NCBI RefSeq assembly: GCF_008728635.1
Contig: NZ_CP044285.1
Coordinates: 3,968,001-4,032,000 of the forward strand
DNA length: 64,000 bases
Source: Hymenobacter baengnokdamensis
GTDB taxonomy: Bacteria; Bacteroidota; Bacteroidia; Cytophagales; Hymenobacteraceae
Reading direction: 5' to 3'
Under the pieces are notes generated by a model. It did no database searches. It was not told the origin of the DNA and saw only the letters and a list, made by a program, of their open reading frames with translations. The position numbers were made by a program, and so were the translations under genes. Below are positions 37,002 through 44,774 of the stretch, piece by piece. The number at the start of each line of letters is the position of its first letter. Position 1 is the stretch's first letter.

Positions 37002-38099
37002 GTGGAAAATACGAAGCCGGTAAAACTGGTATTAGCCGATGGCACTGAGCTGGAAGGCAAGTCGTTTGGGGCCTACACGGCGTCGGCGGGCGAGGTAGTG
37101 TTCAGCACGGCCATGACGGGCTACCCTGAAAACCTGACCGACCCCTCCTTCCGGGGCCAGATTCTGGTGCTGACCTATCCGATGGTGGGCAACTACGGCG
37201 TGCCGATGGAGCAGATTGAGCAGGATATTTCGAGCGCCCTCGAATCGAGCCAGGTGCACATCGCGGGCCTCGTAGTGTCGTATTATTCGGAAGAGTACAA
37301 CCACTGGAACGCCTCGCAAAGCCTGAGCGCGTGGCTGGCCGCCCACAATATTCCCGGCATCTACGACGTAGATACCCGCATGCTCACCAAGAAGCTGCGC
37401 GAAGAAGGCGCCATGCTCGGCAAAATCGTGACGCCCGACCACGACGTGCCGCTGCACGACCCCAACGAGGACAACCTCGTGGCCCAGGTGAGCGTGGACG
37501 GCGTGAAGCGCTACGGCAGCGGCAAGCACAAAATCGTGCTGGTCGATTGCGGCGTGAAAAACAACATCATCCGCTGCCTGCTGGAGCGCGACGTGGAGCT
37601 AACCCGCGTGCCCTGGGACTACGATTTCAACCAGCTCGACTACGACGGCCTGTTCCTGAGCAACGGCCCCGGCGACCCCACGATGTGTGAGAAAACCATA
37701 GCCCACCTGCGCACCGCGCTGGCCGGCGACAAGCCAATTTTTGGCATCTGCCTGGGCATTCAGCTCATGGGCCTGGCCTGCGGCGGCAGCACTTACAAGC
37801 TGAAATACGGCCACCGTAGCCACAACCAGCCCGTGCGTCAGCTCGGCACCAACAAGTGCTACGTGACCTCGCAAAACCACGGCTTCGCAGTGGACATGAA
37901 GAACCTGCCCGCCGAGTGGGAAGGCCTCTTCGAGAACCTGAACGACGGCACCTGCGAGGGCATCCGCCACAAAACCAAGCCGTTCTTCGCGGTGCAGTTT
38001 CACCCCGAAGCCGCCGGCGGGCCAGTGGACACGGAGTATCTATTTGACGACTTTTTGGCTTCGGTGGAGAAGTATAAGGCGGAGCAGGCGACTGTATAA
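37002..38099 (+). CDS. carA: Carbamoyl-phosphate synthase small (glutaminase) subunit
   Basis: Supplies ammonia from glutamine to CarB. The 365-residue protein from GTG 37002 has the N-terminal CarA domain (VLADGTELEGKSFGA, then TAMTGYPENLTDPSF) and a class I glutaminase domain with nucleophile Cys in FGICLGIQLMG and the His-Glu pair in FFAVQFHPEAAGGP. It is separated from carB by a 1-kb insert instead of the usual short gap. Confidence 0.95.
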   Translation: MENTKPVKLVLADGTELEGKSFGAYTASAGEVVFSTAMTGYPENLTDPSFRGQILVLTYPMVGNYGVPMEQIEQDISSALESSQVHIAGLVVSYYSEEYNHWNASQSLSAWLAAHNIPGIYDVDTRMLTKKLREEGAMLGKIVTPDHDVPLHDPNEDNLVAQVSVDGVKRYGSGKHKIVLVDCGVKNNIIRCLLERDVELTRVPWDYDFNQLDYDGLFLSNGPGDPTMCEKTIAHLRTALAGDKPIFGICLGIQLMGLACGGSTYKLKYGHRSHNQPVRQLGTNKCYVTSQNHGFAVDMKNLPAEWEGLFENLNDGTCEGIRHKTKPFFAVQFHPEAAGGPVDTEYLFDDFLASVEKYKAEQATV

Positions 38100-38105
38100 A
38101 TACGT

Positions 38106-38157
38106 TCGTCATGCTGAGCGGAGCGCAGCGAAGTCGAAGCATCTCTACTGCTTCGTT
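38106..38157 (+). repeat. Left 52-bp inverted repeat of the carA-carB insert
   Basis: Reverse complement of 38972-39023 with one mismatch over 52 bases (core TCATGCTGAGC...GCATCTCTACT). It also occurs in shortened form at 38630-38660. Confidence 0.9.
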
Positions 38158-38206
38158 GAACTACTCTAATCGGACACCAACGCTAAACCTGATAAGTACT
38201 ACTTCG

Positions 38207-38602
38207 ATGTGGATTGAGCACGTTCTGAATCCCAAAACTATAACGAGTATTTACTCAACCGAGCCTCCTTCGTTAGAGCAAGTGCAGTTATACGAGTTGT
38301 CTATTACATGTGGCGGCACCCTACAATGTAAGCTTCATTTTAATTTGAAGGATTTTCCTACCGATGCTCCAATCAAATGGGTACAGCGAAAATGTAATAC
38401 CGTTCAACTGAGTCTAAACCTGATTCAGACTGAGCTAATTCAGTGTAATATTCCTAGCGGAAGCGGTATTGGAGACCTGGGTATCATTTACGATGGAACA
38501 CGCTTTCATATAACGTTTAGTACCCAGTCCGAAGGAGTAGTTTTTCAAGCAACGGCTACTTGGATACATGTCGATAATATATTAGGTTATCAAAAAGAAT
38601 AA
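38207..38602 (+). CDS. Imm50-like immunity protein (orphan)
   Basis: From ATG 38207 the 131-residue protein has EPPSLEQVQLYELSITCGG, then PTDAPIKWVQRKCNTVQLSL and a closing WIHVDNILGY. This pattern resembles the Imm50 family of immunity proteins against polymorphic toxins. No toxin gene is adjacent. AT-rich relative to carA and carB. Upstream in-frame ATG 38111 lies in the left inverted repeat, and its extra residues (GAQRSRSIST) are repeat sequence translated, so it is rejected. Family call is from memory of the pattern and moderately sure. Confidence 0.6.
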   Translation: MWIEHVLNPKTITSIYSTEPPSLEQVQLYELSITCGGTLQCKLHFNLKDFPTDAPIKWVQRKCNTVQLSLNLIQTELIQCNIPSGSGIGDLGIIYDGTRFHITFSTQSEGVVFQATATWIHVDNILGYQKE

Positions 38603-38629
38603 GCTTAATTGACCACAATGACTTGCGTG

Positions 38630-38660
38630 GTAGAGATGCTTCGACAAGCTCAGCATGACG
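38630..38660 (-). repeat. Short internal copy of the 52-bp repeat
   Basis: Carries both ends of the repeat (TAGAGATGCTTCGAC and AAGCTCAGCATGACG) without the GC-rich middle, between the Imm50-like and GIY-YIG genes, oriented like the right copy. Confidence 0.8.
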
Positions 38661-38676
38661 TTTCAAATCAACCCGC

Positions 38677-38967
38677 ATGTACGTCTATATCTTAACCAAT
38701 CCGACCAAAACCACGCTATACGTCGGCGTTACCAGCGACCTCAATCGGCGGCTCTACGAGCATAGCAGCGGACGCGGTGACGCTAGCAAATTCAGCGGAA
38801 AGTATCAGACGGATTTGTTAATGTATTTCGAAATATGCCCTGACGCAACGCAAGCCATAGCGCGAGAAAAGCAATTGAAAGGCTGGACACGACGTAAGAA
38901 AGACGCGCTGATTAATGCATTTAATCCCGCTTGGGAAGCAATTGATTTAGAGAATTGGGCAGGTTGA
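38677..38967 (+). CDS. GIY-YIG nuclease family protein
   Basis: A 96-residue single-domain GIY-YIG protein: MYVYILTNPTKTTLYVGVTSDL holds the two Tyr motifs (VYI...LYVG), NRRLYEHSSG the conserved Arg/His, and AREKQLKGWTRRKK the catalytic Glu. This is the UPF0213-like small form widespread in Bacteroidota. Function is unknown; some relatives may process repeats or structured DNA. It is bracketed by copies of the TCATGCTGAGC repeat family and lies between carA and carB. Confidence 0.9.
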   Translation: MYVYILTNPTKTTLYVGVTSDLNRRLYEHSSGRGDASKFSGKYQTDLLMYFEICPDATQAIAREKQLKGWTRRKKDALINAFNPAWEAIDLENWAG

Positions 38968-38971
38968 AAGC

Positions 38972-39023
38972 AACGAAGCGGTAGAGATGCTTCGACTTCG
39001 CTGCGCTCCGCTCAGCATGACGA
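38972..39023 (-). repeat. Right 52-bp inverted repeat of the carA-carB insert
   Basis: Matches the left copy in inverse orientation, 51 of 52 bases, 4 bases after the GIY-YIG stop and 77 bases before carB. Confidence 0.9.
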
Positions 39024-39099
39024 TGCGGGGCTACTTTGCTACGATATTATTAAATTTTCACATTCGCTTCCTTCTCAAACAGAAGGCTTTAAGCAACCA

Positions 39100-42000
39100 A
39101 TGAAAGACATCAAGAAAGTACTGGTTCTCGGCTCGGGCGCTCTGAAAATCGGCGAGGCGGGCGAATTTGATTATTCCGGTTCGCAGGCGCTGAAGGCGCT
39201 GAAGGAAGAAGGCATTACGACCATCCTGATTAACCCCAATATTGCCACCGTGCAGACGTCGGACAATATTGCCGACGATGTGTATTTTCTGCCCGTCACG
39301 CCGTACTTCGTCGAGGAGGTCATTAAGAAGGAAAAACCCGACGGCATTCTGGTGGCGTTCGGGGGGCAAACGGCGCTGAACTGCGCGGTGCAGCTCTACC
39401 GGAATGATATTTTTGAGAAGTACAATGTGCGCGTGCTCGGCACGCCGGTACAGTCGATTATTGACACCGAAGACCGGGATATTTTCATTGACAAGCTCAA
39501 TGAAATCGACGTAAAAACGGCCCGTAGTCGGGCCGTTACCACGATGGACGACGCCATCGCGGCGGGCCTGGAAATCGGCTTTCCATTGATTATTCGGGCG
39601 GCGTTTGCGCTGGGTGGCCTGGGCAGCGGCTTTGCCGATAACGAGGACGAGCTGCGGGCGCTGGCCGAGCGGGCGTTTGCGACTTCGAGCCAGATTCTGG
39701 TGGAAGAATCGCTCAAGGGTTGGAAGGAAGTGGAGTACGAAGTGGTGCGCGACTGCTATGATAACTGCATCACGGTCTGCAACATGGAGAACTTCGACCC
39801 TATCGGCATTCACACCGGGGAGAGCATCGTGGTGGCCCCGTCGCAGACGCTAAGCAACCGCGAGTACCACAAGCTGCGCCAGATTGGCATCAAGACCATT
39901 CGGCACCTGGGCATCGTGGGCGAGTGCAACATTCAGTACGCGCTTGACCCCGTGTCGGAGGATTACCGCGTGATTGAGGTGAATGCGCGCTTGTCGCGCT
40001 CGTCGGCGCTGGCCTCGAAGGCGACGGGCTACCCGCTGGCGTTTGTGGCGGCTAAGCTGGCGCTGGGCTACGGGCTGTTTGAGGTAAAAAACAGCGTGAC
40101 GCAGACCACTTCGGCGCTGTTTGAGCCGGCGCTCGACTACGTGGTGGTAAAGCTGCCGCGCTGGGACCTGGGCAAATTTGACGGCGTGACCCGGCAGATT
40201 GGCTCCAGCATGAAGAGCGTGGGTGAAGTCATGGCCATCGGCCGCTCGTTTGAGGAAGCCATTCAGAAGGGCCTGCGGATGCTGGACACCGGCCGCCGCG
40301 GCTTTGTGGCCAACCGGCCCGAGGCACCCGTGACCAATGCCCAGGTAGACAAGCTGCTGAGCGACCCGAATGAGGAGCGTATTTTCGCTATCAACCAGGC
40401 GTTTGAGCTAGGCTACACGGTGCAGCAAATCCATGATTTGACAAAAATCGACCTGTGGTTTTTGCAGCGCCTGAGTACCATTTTTGAGATGGGCCAGCGC
40501 CTCCTACCCCTCGGCGACGGCACCGCGCCCGAGAAGGCGCTACTGGCAGAAGCCAAGAAGCTGGGCTTCTCGGATATGCAGCTGGCCGCTAAATTCTACG
40601 GCGAAAACGACTTACGCACCAGTGAGCTGCGCGTGCGCAAGCACCGCAAGGAGCTGGGCATTTTGCCGGTGGTGAAGCAGATTGATACCCTAGCAGCGGA
40701 GTTTCCGGCCAAGACCAACTACCTCTACCTCACCTACCACGGCACCGAAAACGATTTGGAGCCGGAAACCCAGAAAGCGGTAGCTGTGCTGGGCTCGGGT
40801 GTGTACCGCATCGGCAGCAGCGTGGAGTTTGACTGGTGCGGTGTGAACGCCATTCAGACCGCCGCCGCCGAGGGCTACAAAACCATCGTTATCAACTACA
40901 ACCCCGAAACCGTTTCGACCGACTACGACGTGAGCGACCGGTTATATTTCGAGGAGCTGAGCTTCGAGCGGGTGATGGATATCCTGGATTTTGAGCAGCC
41001 GGGCGGGGTCATTCTCTCCACGGGCGGCCAGATTCCGAACAACCTCGCCATGCGCCTGCACCAGGAAAACGTGCCGGTGCTGGGCACCTCGCCCGAGCGC
41101 ATCGATGAAGCCGAAAACCGCCACAAGTTCTCGTCGATTATGGACGAGCTGGGCATTTCGCAGCCGCGCTGGAGCGAGCTTTCGACCCTCGAAGGCGTGT
41201 TTGACTTCGTGGGCAAGGTTGGCTTCCCGGTGCTCATCCGGCCGAGCTACGTGCTGTCGGGCGCCGCGATGAACGTGGTTTCCAACAACTACGAGCTGGA
41301 AACTTTCCTGAAGCTCGCCAAGGAGGTGAGCACCGAATACCCCGTAGTAGTGTCCGAGTTCATCGAGGAAGCCAAGGAAATCGAGCTGGACGCGGTGGCC
41401 GACCACGGCGAAATCGTGAGCTACGCCATATCCGAGCACGTCGAGTTTGCGGGCGTGCACTCGGGCGACGCCACCATGTACTACCCGCCCCAGAAGGTGT
41501 ACGTGGAAACGGTGCGCCGCCTCAAGGCCATTGCCGAGAAAATTGCCAAGCGCTACGAAATCAGCGGGCCGTTCAACATCCAGTTTCTGGGTAAAAACAA
41601 CGACCTGAAGGTTATCGAGTGTAACATCCGCGCCTCGCGCAGCTTCCCTTTCGTGTCGAAAGTATCGGGCAACAACCTGATTACCAAGGCTACGAAAATA
41701 CTACTCGGCGTGCCCGTAGACCGCGACGCCAGCGAGCTGGTATACGACTCCAACTTTGTGGGCGTCAAGGCTTCGCAGTTCTCCTTCACCCGCCTGGCCG
41801 GCGCCGACCCGGTGCTGACTGTGGACATGTCCTCGACCGGCGAGGTCGGCTGCCTGGGCGATACTGCCGACGAGGCCCTGCTCAAGTCGATGCTGTCGGT
41901 AGGCTACCGCATCCCGCAAAAGTCGGTGCTGATTTCGGGCGGTCCCATCAATTCGAAAGTAACGCTGCTCCCCGTAGCGCAGCTGCTAGCCGAGCGCGGC

Positions 42001-42327
42001 TTCACGCTCTACGCCACGGAGGGCACGCATAAGTTCTTCGCTGACATGGGCCTAGCCTCCACCCTCGTCCACTGGCCCGACAGCCAGCAGCAACCCAACG
42101 TGCTCGACTACCTGCGGAACAAGGAAATCGAAATGGTCATCAACATCCCCAAAAACCTAACGAAGGGCGAGTTGGATAATGACTATAAGATTCGCCGCAC
42201 GGCCGTCGATTTCAGCATCCCGCTGCTGACGAATGCACGGCTGGCGAGCGCGTTTATTACCGCATTCTGCGAGCTGGAAATGAGCGACTTGAAGATTAAG
42301 AGCTGGAACGAGTATAAGGGTCAGTAA
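39100..42327 (+). CDS. carB: Carbamoyl-phosphate synthase large subunit
   Basis: Makes carbamoyl phosphate from ammonia (from CarA), bicarbonate and two ATP. The 1075-residue chain has two ATP-grasp halves: LGSGALKIGEAGEFDYSGSQ with IRAAFALGGLGSGF in the first, and LGSGVYRIGSSVEFDWCGV with IRPSYVLSGAAMNVV in the second. The C-terminal MGS-like allosteric domain follows (LLAERGFTLYATEGTHKF). It ends IKSWNEYKGQ. The last 128 bases are duplicated about 1 kb downstream, behind the HigBA genes. Confidence 0.97.
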   Translation: MKDIKKVLVLGSGALKIGEAGEFDYSGSQALKALKEEGITTILINPNIATVQTSDNIADDVYFLPVTPYFVEEVIKKEKPDGILVAFGGQTALNCAVQLYRNDIFEKYNVRVLGTPVQSIIDTEDRDIFIDKLNEIDVKTARSRAVTTMDDAIAAGLEIGFPLIIRAAFALGGLGSGFADNEDELRALAERAFATSSQILVEESLKGWKEVEYEVVRDCYDNCITVCNMENFDPIGIHTGESIVVAPSQTLSNREYHKLRQIGIKTIRHLGIVGECNIQYALDPVSEDYRVIEVNARLSRSSALASKATGYPLAFVAAKLALGYGLFEVKNSVTQTTSALFEPALDYVVVKLPRWDLGKFDGVTRQIGSSMKSVGEVMAIGRSFEEAIQKGLRMLDTGRRGFVANRPEAPVTNAQVDKLLSDPNEERIFAINQAFELGYTVQQIHDLTKIDLWFLQRLSTIFEMGQRLLPLGDGTAPEKALLAEAKKLGFSDMQLAAKFYGENDLRTSELRVRKHRKELGILPVVKQIDTLAAEFPAKTNYLYLTYHGTENDLEPETQKAVAVLGSGVYRIGSSVEFDWCGVNAIQTAAAEGYKTIVINYNPETVSTDYDVSDRLYFEELSFERVMDILDFEQPGGVILSTGGQIPNNLAMRLHQENVPVLGTSPERIDEAENRHKFSSIMDELGISQPRWSELSTLEGVFDFVGKVGFPVLIRPSYVLSGAAMNVVSNNYELETFLKLAKEVSTEYPVVVSEFIEEAKEIELDAVADHGEIVSYAISEHVEFAGVHSGDATMYYPPQKVYVETVRRLKAIAEKIAKRYEISGPFNIQFLGKNNDLKVIECNIRASRSFPFVSKVSGNNLITKATKILLGVPVDRDASELVYDSNFVGVKASQFSFTRLAGADPVLTVDMSSTGEVGCLGDTADEALLKSMLSVGYRIPQKSVLISGGPINSKVTLLPVAQLLAERGFTLYATEGTHKFFADMGLASTLVHWPDSQQQPNVLDYLRNKEIEMVINIPKNLTKGELDNDYKIRRTAVDFSIPLLTNARLASAFITAFCELEMSDLKIKSWNEYKGQ
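42192..42319 (+). repeat. carB 3'-end direct repeat, copy 1 (inside carB)
   Basis: 127 of 128 bases identical to 43212-43339, in the same orientation, offset exactly 1020 bases. The only difference is C at 42219 versus T at 43239 (silent). Copy 1 ends the intact gene as EYKGQ. Confidence 0.97.
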
Positions 42328-42353
42328 TAGTAGACAATGAATTGACTACCGGC

Positions 42354-42388
42354 AAGCCCGGAGTTCGCATTTTGCGAACTCCGGGCTT
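42354..42388. terminator. Perfect 16-bp palindrome between carB and higB
   Basis: AAGCCCGGAGTTCGCA and its complement around a TTT loop. It may end carB transcription; because it touches the higB -7 box it may also be the operator bound by HigA. Confidence 0.65.
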
Positions 42389-42395
42389 ATCTTTG
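42388..42395 (+). promoter_or_regulatory. Candidate higBA -7 promoter element
   Basis: TATCTTTG matches TAnnTTTG exactly, 11 bases before the higB ATG; no perfectly spaced TTG box was found, so the call is tentative. Confidence 0.45.
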
Positions 42396-42406
42396 GTGTA
42401 TCCGCT

Positions 42407-42736
42407 ATGAAAGTTCACCTCATAAAACGCCAGACAGTGGAAGATTACGCGGCCCACCACGCTCGCGTTCGCTCCTTTACCTTGTGGCTAACGGCAGTAA
42501 AATATGCAGAGTGGAACACGCCAGCAGACATCCAGCAAACCTTTGGCTCGGCCGACTTACTGGGCAACGGCAGCAGCCGCGTCGTGTTCGACATCGGCGG
42601 CAACCACCACCGGCTTATTGCCCGCTACGTATTTGGTAAGCAGCAAGTCCACCTGTTTGTATGCTGGGTAGGTACCCACGCCGAGTACGATAAGCTTTGC
42701 GCCAAAGGTGAGCAGTACACCGTCAATCTATACTAA
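42407..42736 (+). CDS. higB: HigB-family toxin (mRNA interferase)
   Basis: A 109-residue HigB/RelE-superfamily toxin. The pattern WNTPADIQQTFGSADLLG, VVFDIGGNHHRLIARYVF and VCWVGTHAEYDKL is that of the HigB_toxin family, whose members cut mRNA in the ribosome. Located 80 bases after carB, toxin before antitoxin as in HigBA loci, with 8 bases between the genes. The pair is bracketed by the carB end duplication. Confidence 0.9.
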   Translation: MKVHLIKRQTVEDYAAHHARVRSFTLWLTAVKYAEWNTPADIQQTFGSADLLGNGSSRVVFDIGGNHHRLIARYVFGKQQVHLFVCWVGTHAEYDKLCAKGEQYTVNLY

Positions 42737-42744
42737 GCTCCGCC

Positions 42745-43194
42745 ATGAAAATCCTGCCCTACACCCTTATCAAAACCGAGCAACAGTACCAACACTACTG
42801 CCGCGAACTGGAGGCCCTGCTCACCGAAGCCCCCACGGCCGCCGCGCAAGATGAGATAGACTTGCTCACGCTTCTCATCGAAACATGGGACGAAGCGCAT
42901 TCCCACGTGCCGGCCGCCGACCCCATCGACCTGCTCCGTTCGCTCATGGCCGGGCAGCAATTGCAGGCTAAGGACCTGGCCAGCATCCTGGAAATCGGGC
43001 GGGGCACAGTTTCCGACCTGCTGAACCGCCGTCGGGGTATGTCGAAAGCAGTTATTCGGCGCTTAGCCAGTTACTTCCATGTATCGCAGGAAGCCTTCAA
43101 TCGGCCCTACGAATTAGCGGTAACCGCCAAGCCGCTGCCTCGCAACGCAAAAGTTGTGCATCAGCGGCAGCAACCGGAAACTATAGTCGCCTAG
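42745..43194 (+). CDS. higA: HigA-family antitoxin (HTH)
   Basis: A 149-residue antitoxin with an N-terminal toxin-binding region (IKTEQQYQHYCRELEALL, then DEIDLLTLLIETWDEAH) followed by an XRE-type helix-turn-helix (LLRSLMAGQQLQAKDLASIL, GRGTVSDLLNRRRGMSKAVI) and FHVSQEAFNRPY, as in HigA. It should neutralise HigB and repress the operon; the palindrome at 42354-42388 is a possible operator. Confidence 0.9.
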   Translation: MKILPYTLIKTEQQYQHYCRELEALLTEAPTAAAQDEIDLLTLLIETWDEAHSHVPAADPIDLLRSLMAGQQLQAKDLASILEIGRGTVSDLLNRRRGMSKAVIRRLASYFHVSQEAFNRPYELAVTAKPLPRNAKVVHQRQQPETIVA

Positions 43195-43211
43195 CTACCT
43201 AGCTGTTAAAC

Positions 43212-43339
43212 TCGCCGCACGGCCGTCGATTTCAGCATTCCGCTGCTGACGAATGCACGGCTGGCGAGCGCGTTTATTACCGCATTCTGCGAGCTGGAAA
43301 TGAGCGACTTGAAGATTAAGAGCTGGAACGAGTATAAGG
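43212..43339 (+). repeat. carB 3'-end direct repeat, copy 2
   Basis: Second copy of the last 128 bases shared with carB. Read in the carB frame it ends EYKAG then stop, unlike EYKGQ in copy 1, so the tails beyond the repeat differ. It has no start of its own and is a gene fragment. Confidence 0.95.
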
Positions 43340-43430
43340 CAGGGTAGGTTCTTAGCTTAGCCTTGGAGCTAAAATTAGCCCTATGAACTTTTTAAACCGT
43401 CCGTTTTAGACTTTAATAAACGGGGCGTAA

Positions 43431-43589
43431 CCGAAAAGCCTAAAGAGTAGGAAAATCACTACAATCATAAATACCAAAACTCCCACCGCTGACCGTCTGT
43501 TTTGCCCAGTGTGTCGCACACCTCTGCCGAGTCACTCATCTAAATGCGTTAATCCCAACTGTCCGACCAATAAGCCCCTTCGTGGGTAG
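43431..43589 (+). pseudogene. Zinc-ribbon-like coding remnant
   Basis: An open frame with the pattern LFCPVCRTPLPSHSSKC followed by VNPNC, a CxxC...CxxxxC zinc ribbon, ending in PTNKPLRG and a stop. No ATG, GTG or TTG precedes the ribbon in frame after the stop at 43428. It is either the tail of a gene truncated by the carB-end rearrangement or a coincidence. Confidence 0.3.
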
Positions 43590-43623
43590 AATCGTTACAA
43601 ATAGGTAGCTGATTTTTTCTATT

Positions 43624-43657
43624 AAAACCCTACAGAAAACATTTTCTGTAGGGTTTT
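43624..43657. terminator. Terminator hairpin
   Basis: AAAACCCTACAGAAAA and its exact complement, with A- and T-runs on the two sides; can act in both directions, including for the minus-strand toxin-like gene ending at 43851. Confidence 0.8.
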
Positions 43658-43850
43658 GTGCTTTTAAACCGTGCCGTATGCTTGTGCTATTCAGTATTTG
43701 ATGCTCGTACTACCTTCGCCCTACCGCACGGTTATTACGCCTCGCCACACGGCTACCCCTGAAAAGGTGAAGCCTTCGGTGCGTAGGAATGCCGAGGGCT
43801 TCGAAGAAGTAGGTGGAGAGCACCTAAGTTCTCGGTCAGATGACAAATAG

Positions 43851-44437
43851 CTAAGGAAGCAGCCGCTCCAACGGCAGGAAGTAGCCCTTGATGCAGTCGA
43901 GGCTGCGGACGCAGATTTGGATGTGGTCTTTTTCGCGGAAGCCAGCGTTGGGGTACAGTTCTTTGCCTTCCCAGAATACGCCGCGCACCGAATCAAACGG
44001 GCGATTGTTGGCTTCCAGCACAGATTCGTGCAGCGTTTCAAGTACGGCGCAGTCCAACTCGCGCTGCAATAGGTCGGACGTATTGAAGTTGGTGGGCAAG
44101 GCTTCGCCACGAGCGGCGACGTTGGCTTGCAGCGTCAGGTAGCCCGATTTTACCAGTCGCAAATTGCGGTAGTCAAGCAGGTCCAGGCAGTATCCCAGGT
44201 CGAGGATGGCCCCAGCACGGCGGGCTGCCGGATGGTGCTGCCAGGGCAGCGGCTGAGTTGCTCAGCCCATTGCAGTGCCCGGCTAGGACTGTTATCCCAG
44301 AAGTAAATGCCGTTGCCCAGCCAGTCGTACTTGTTCGCACTGGCTTGCAATTCGGTTTCTCCGTTTACCACGGCTAGCGCGATGGCCTGGTCGGTGCCGT
44401 GGAAGCCCAGCACTAAGCCGGTTCGGACGCTATACAT
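43851..44437 (-). pseudogene. ADP-ribosyltransferase-like (DUF3990-type) toxin candidate, frameshifted
   Basis: The 5' frame (from ATG 44437) shows GFHGTDQAIALAVVNGE, then KYDWLGNGIYFWDNSPSRAL, the HGT and G-x-Y-F-W pattern of ART-fold proteins related to DUF3990. The 3' part (LRLVKSGYLTL ... DHIQICVRSLDCIKGYFLP) lies in another frame to 43851. One missing G in the run at about 44209-44213 explains the shift; with it the product is 195 residues, ...PAVLGAILDLGYCLDLLDY. Downstream of, and 5 bases from, a 47-residue gene. True pseudogene or indel error. Confidence 0.65.
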
Positions 44438-44442
44438 AAGTG

Positions 44443-44586
44443 CTAGTAGGGCGCGGCCATTTTCTCGTCATCAGTCAAGATACCAGCCCGAATGAGAAAC
44501 GCAGTAGCCGAAGCCTTATCCTTCGACGTTTCGCGGCGCACTTGCGCCAGCTTTTCAAGTAGGTCGTCTATTTCACGGTCCGTCAT
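44443..44586 (-). CDS. Small (47-residue) partner of the ART-like gene, possible antitoxin
   Basis: ATG 44586-44584 encodes MTDREIDDLLEKLAQVRRET, then KASATAFLIRAGILTDDEK. It is a helical, charged peptide with the A-x-A-F-L-I-x-A-G-I segment that I recall from small genes paired with GIYFW-type proteins. It lies 5 bases upstream of the ART-like frame on the same strand, the layout of a toxin-antitoxin pair. Too short for routine gene callers; antitoxin role is inferred from layout. Confidence 0.6.
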   Translation of the reverse strand: MTDREIDDLLEKLAQVRRETSKDKASATAFLIRAGILTDDEKMAAPY

Positions 44587-44774
44587 GGCTGATTGCGTAA
44601 AGTGGCTATGCTAGTACGAATGCACAAGGTAATCAGGTTTGAATAAGTTGCTGCCAACTCGGCCCATACCGCTAGCGGCCAAAGTAGCGGTAGCTGCGGC
44701 GGCCCGGCACTGGATAGGCCAGCGGGTGGCAGGGTGCGGGGCCGGTGGGCTCTGCGCCCTGTTTTTTTAGCGGG

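Larger units (their letters stand above)
43340..43850. other. Non-coding or remnant region behind the carB duplication
   Basis: About 510 AT-richer bases between the duplicated carB end and the convergent toxin-like gene. It holds a zinc-ribbon-like open frame (43431-43589) and a terminator hairpin (43624-43657); nothing else was recognised. Confidence 0.5.

Noticed and set aside
38111..38206. N-terminal extension of the Imm50-like gene
   Set aside because: Encoded by the 52-bp inverted repeat; family similarity starts at ATG 38207.
43721..44110. 129-residue minus-strand ORF
   Set aside because: Shadow frame of the ART-like gene.
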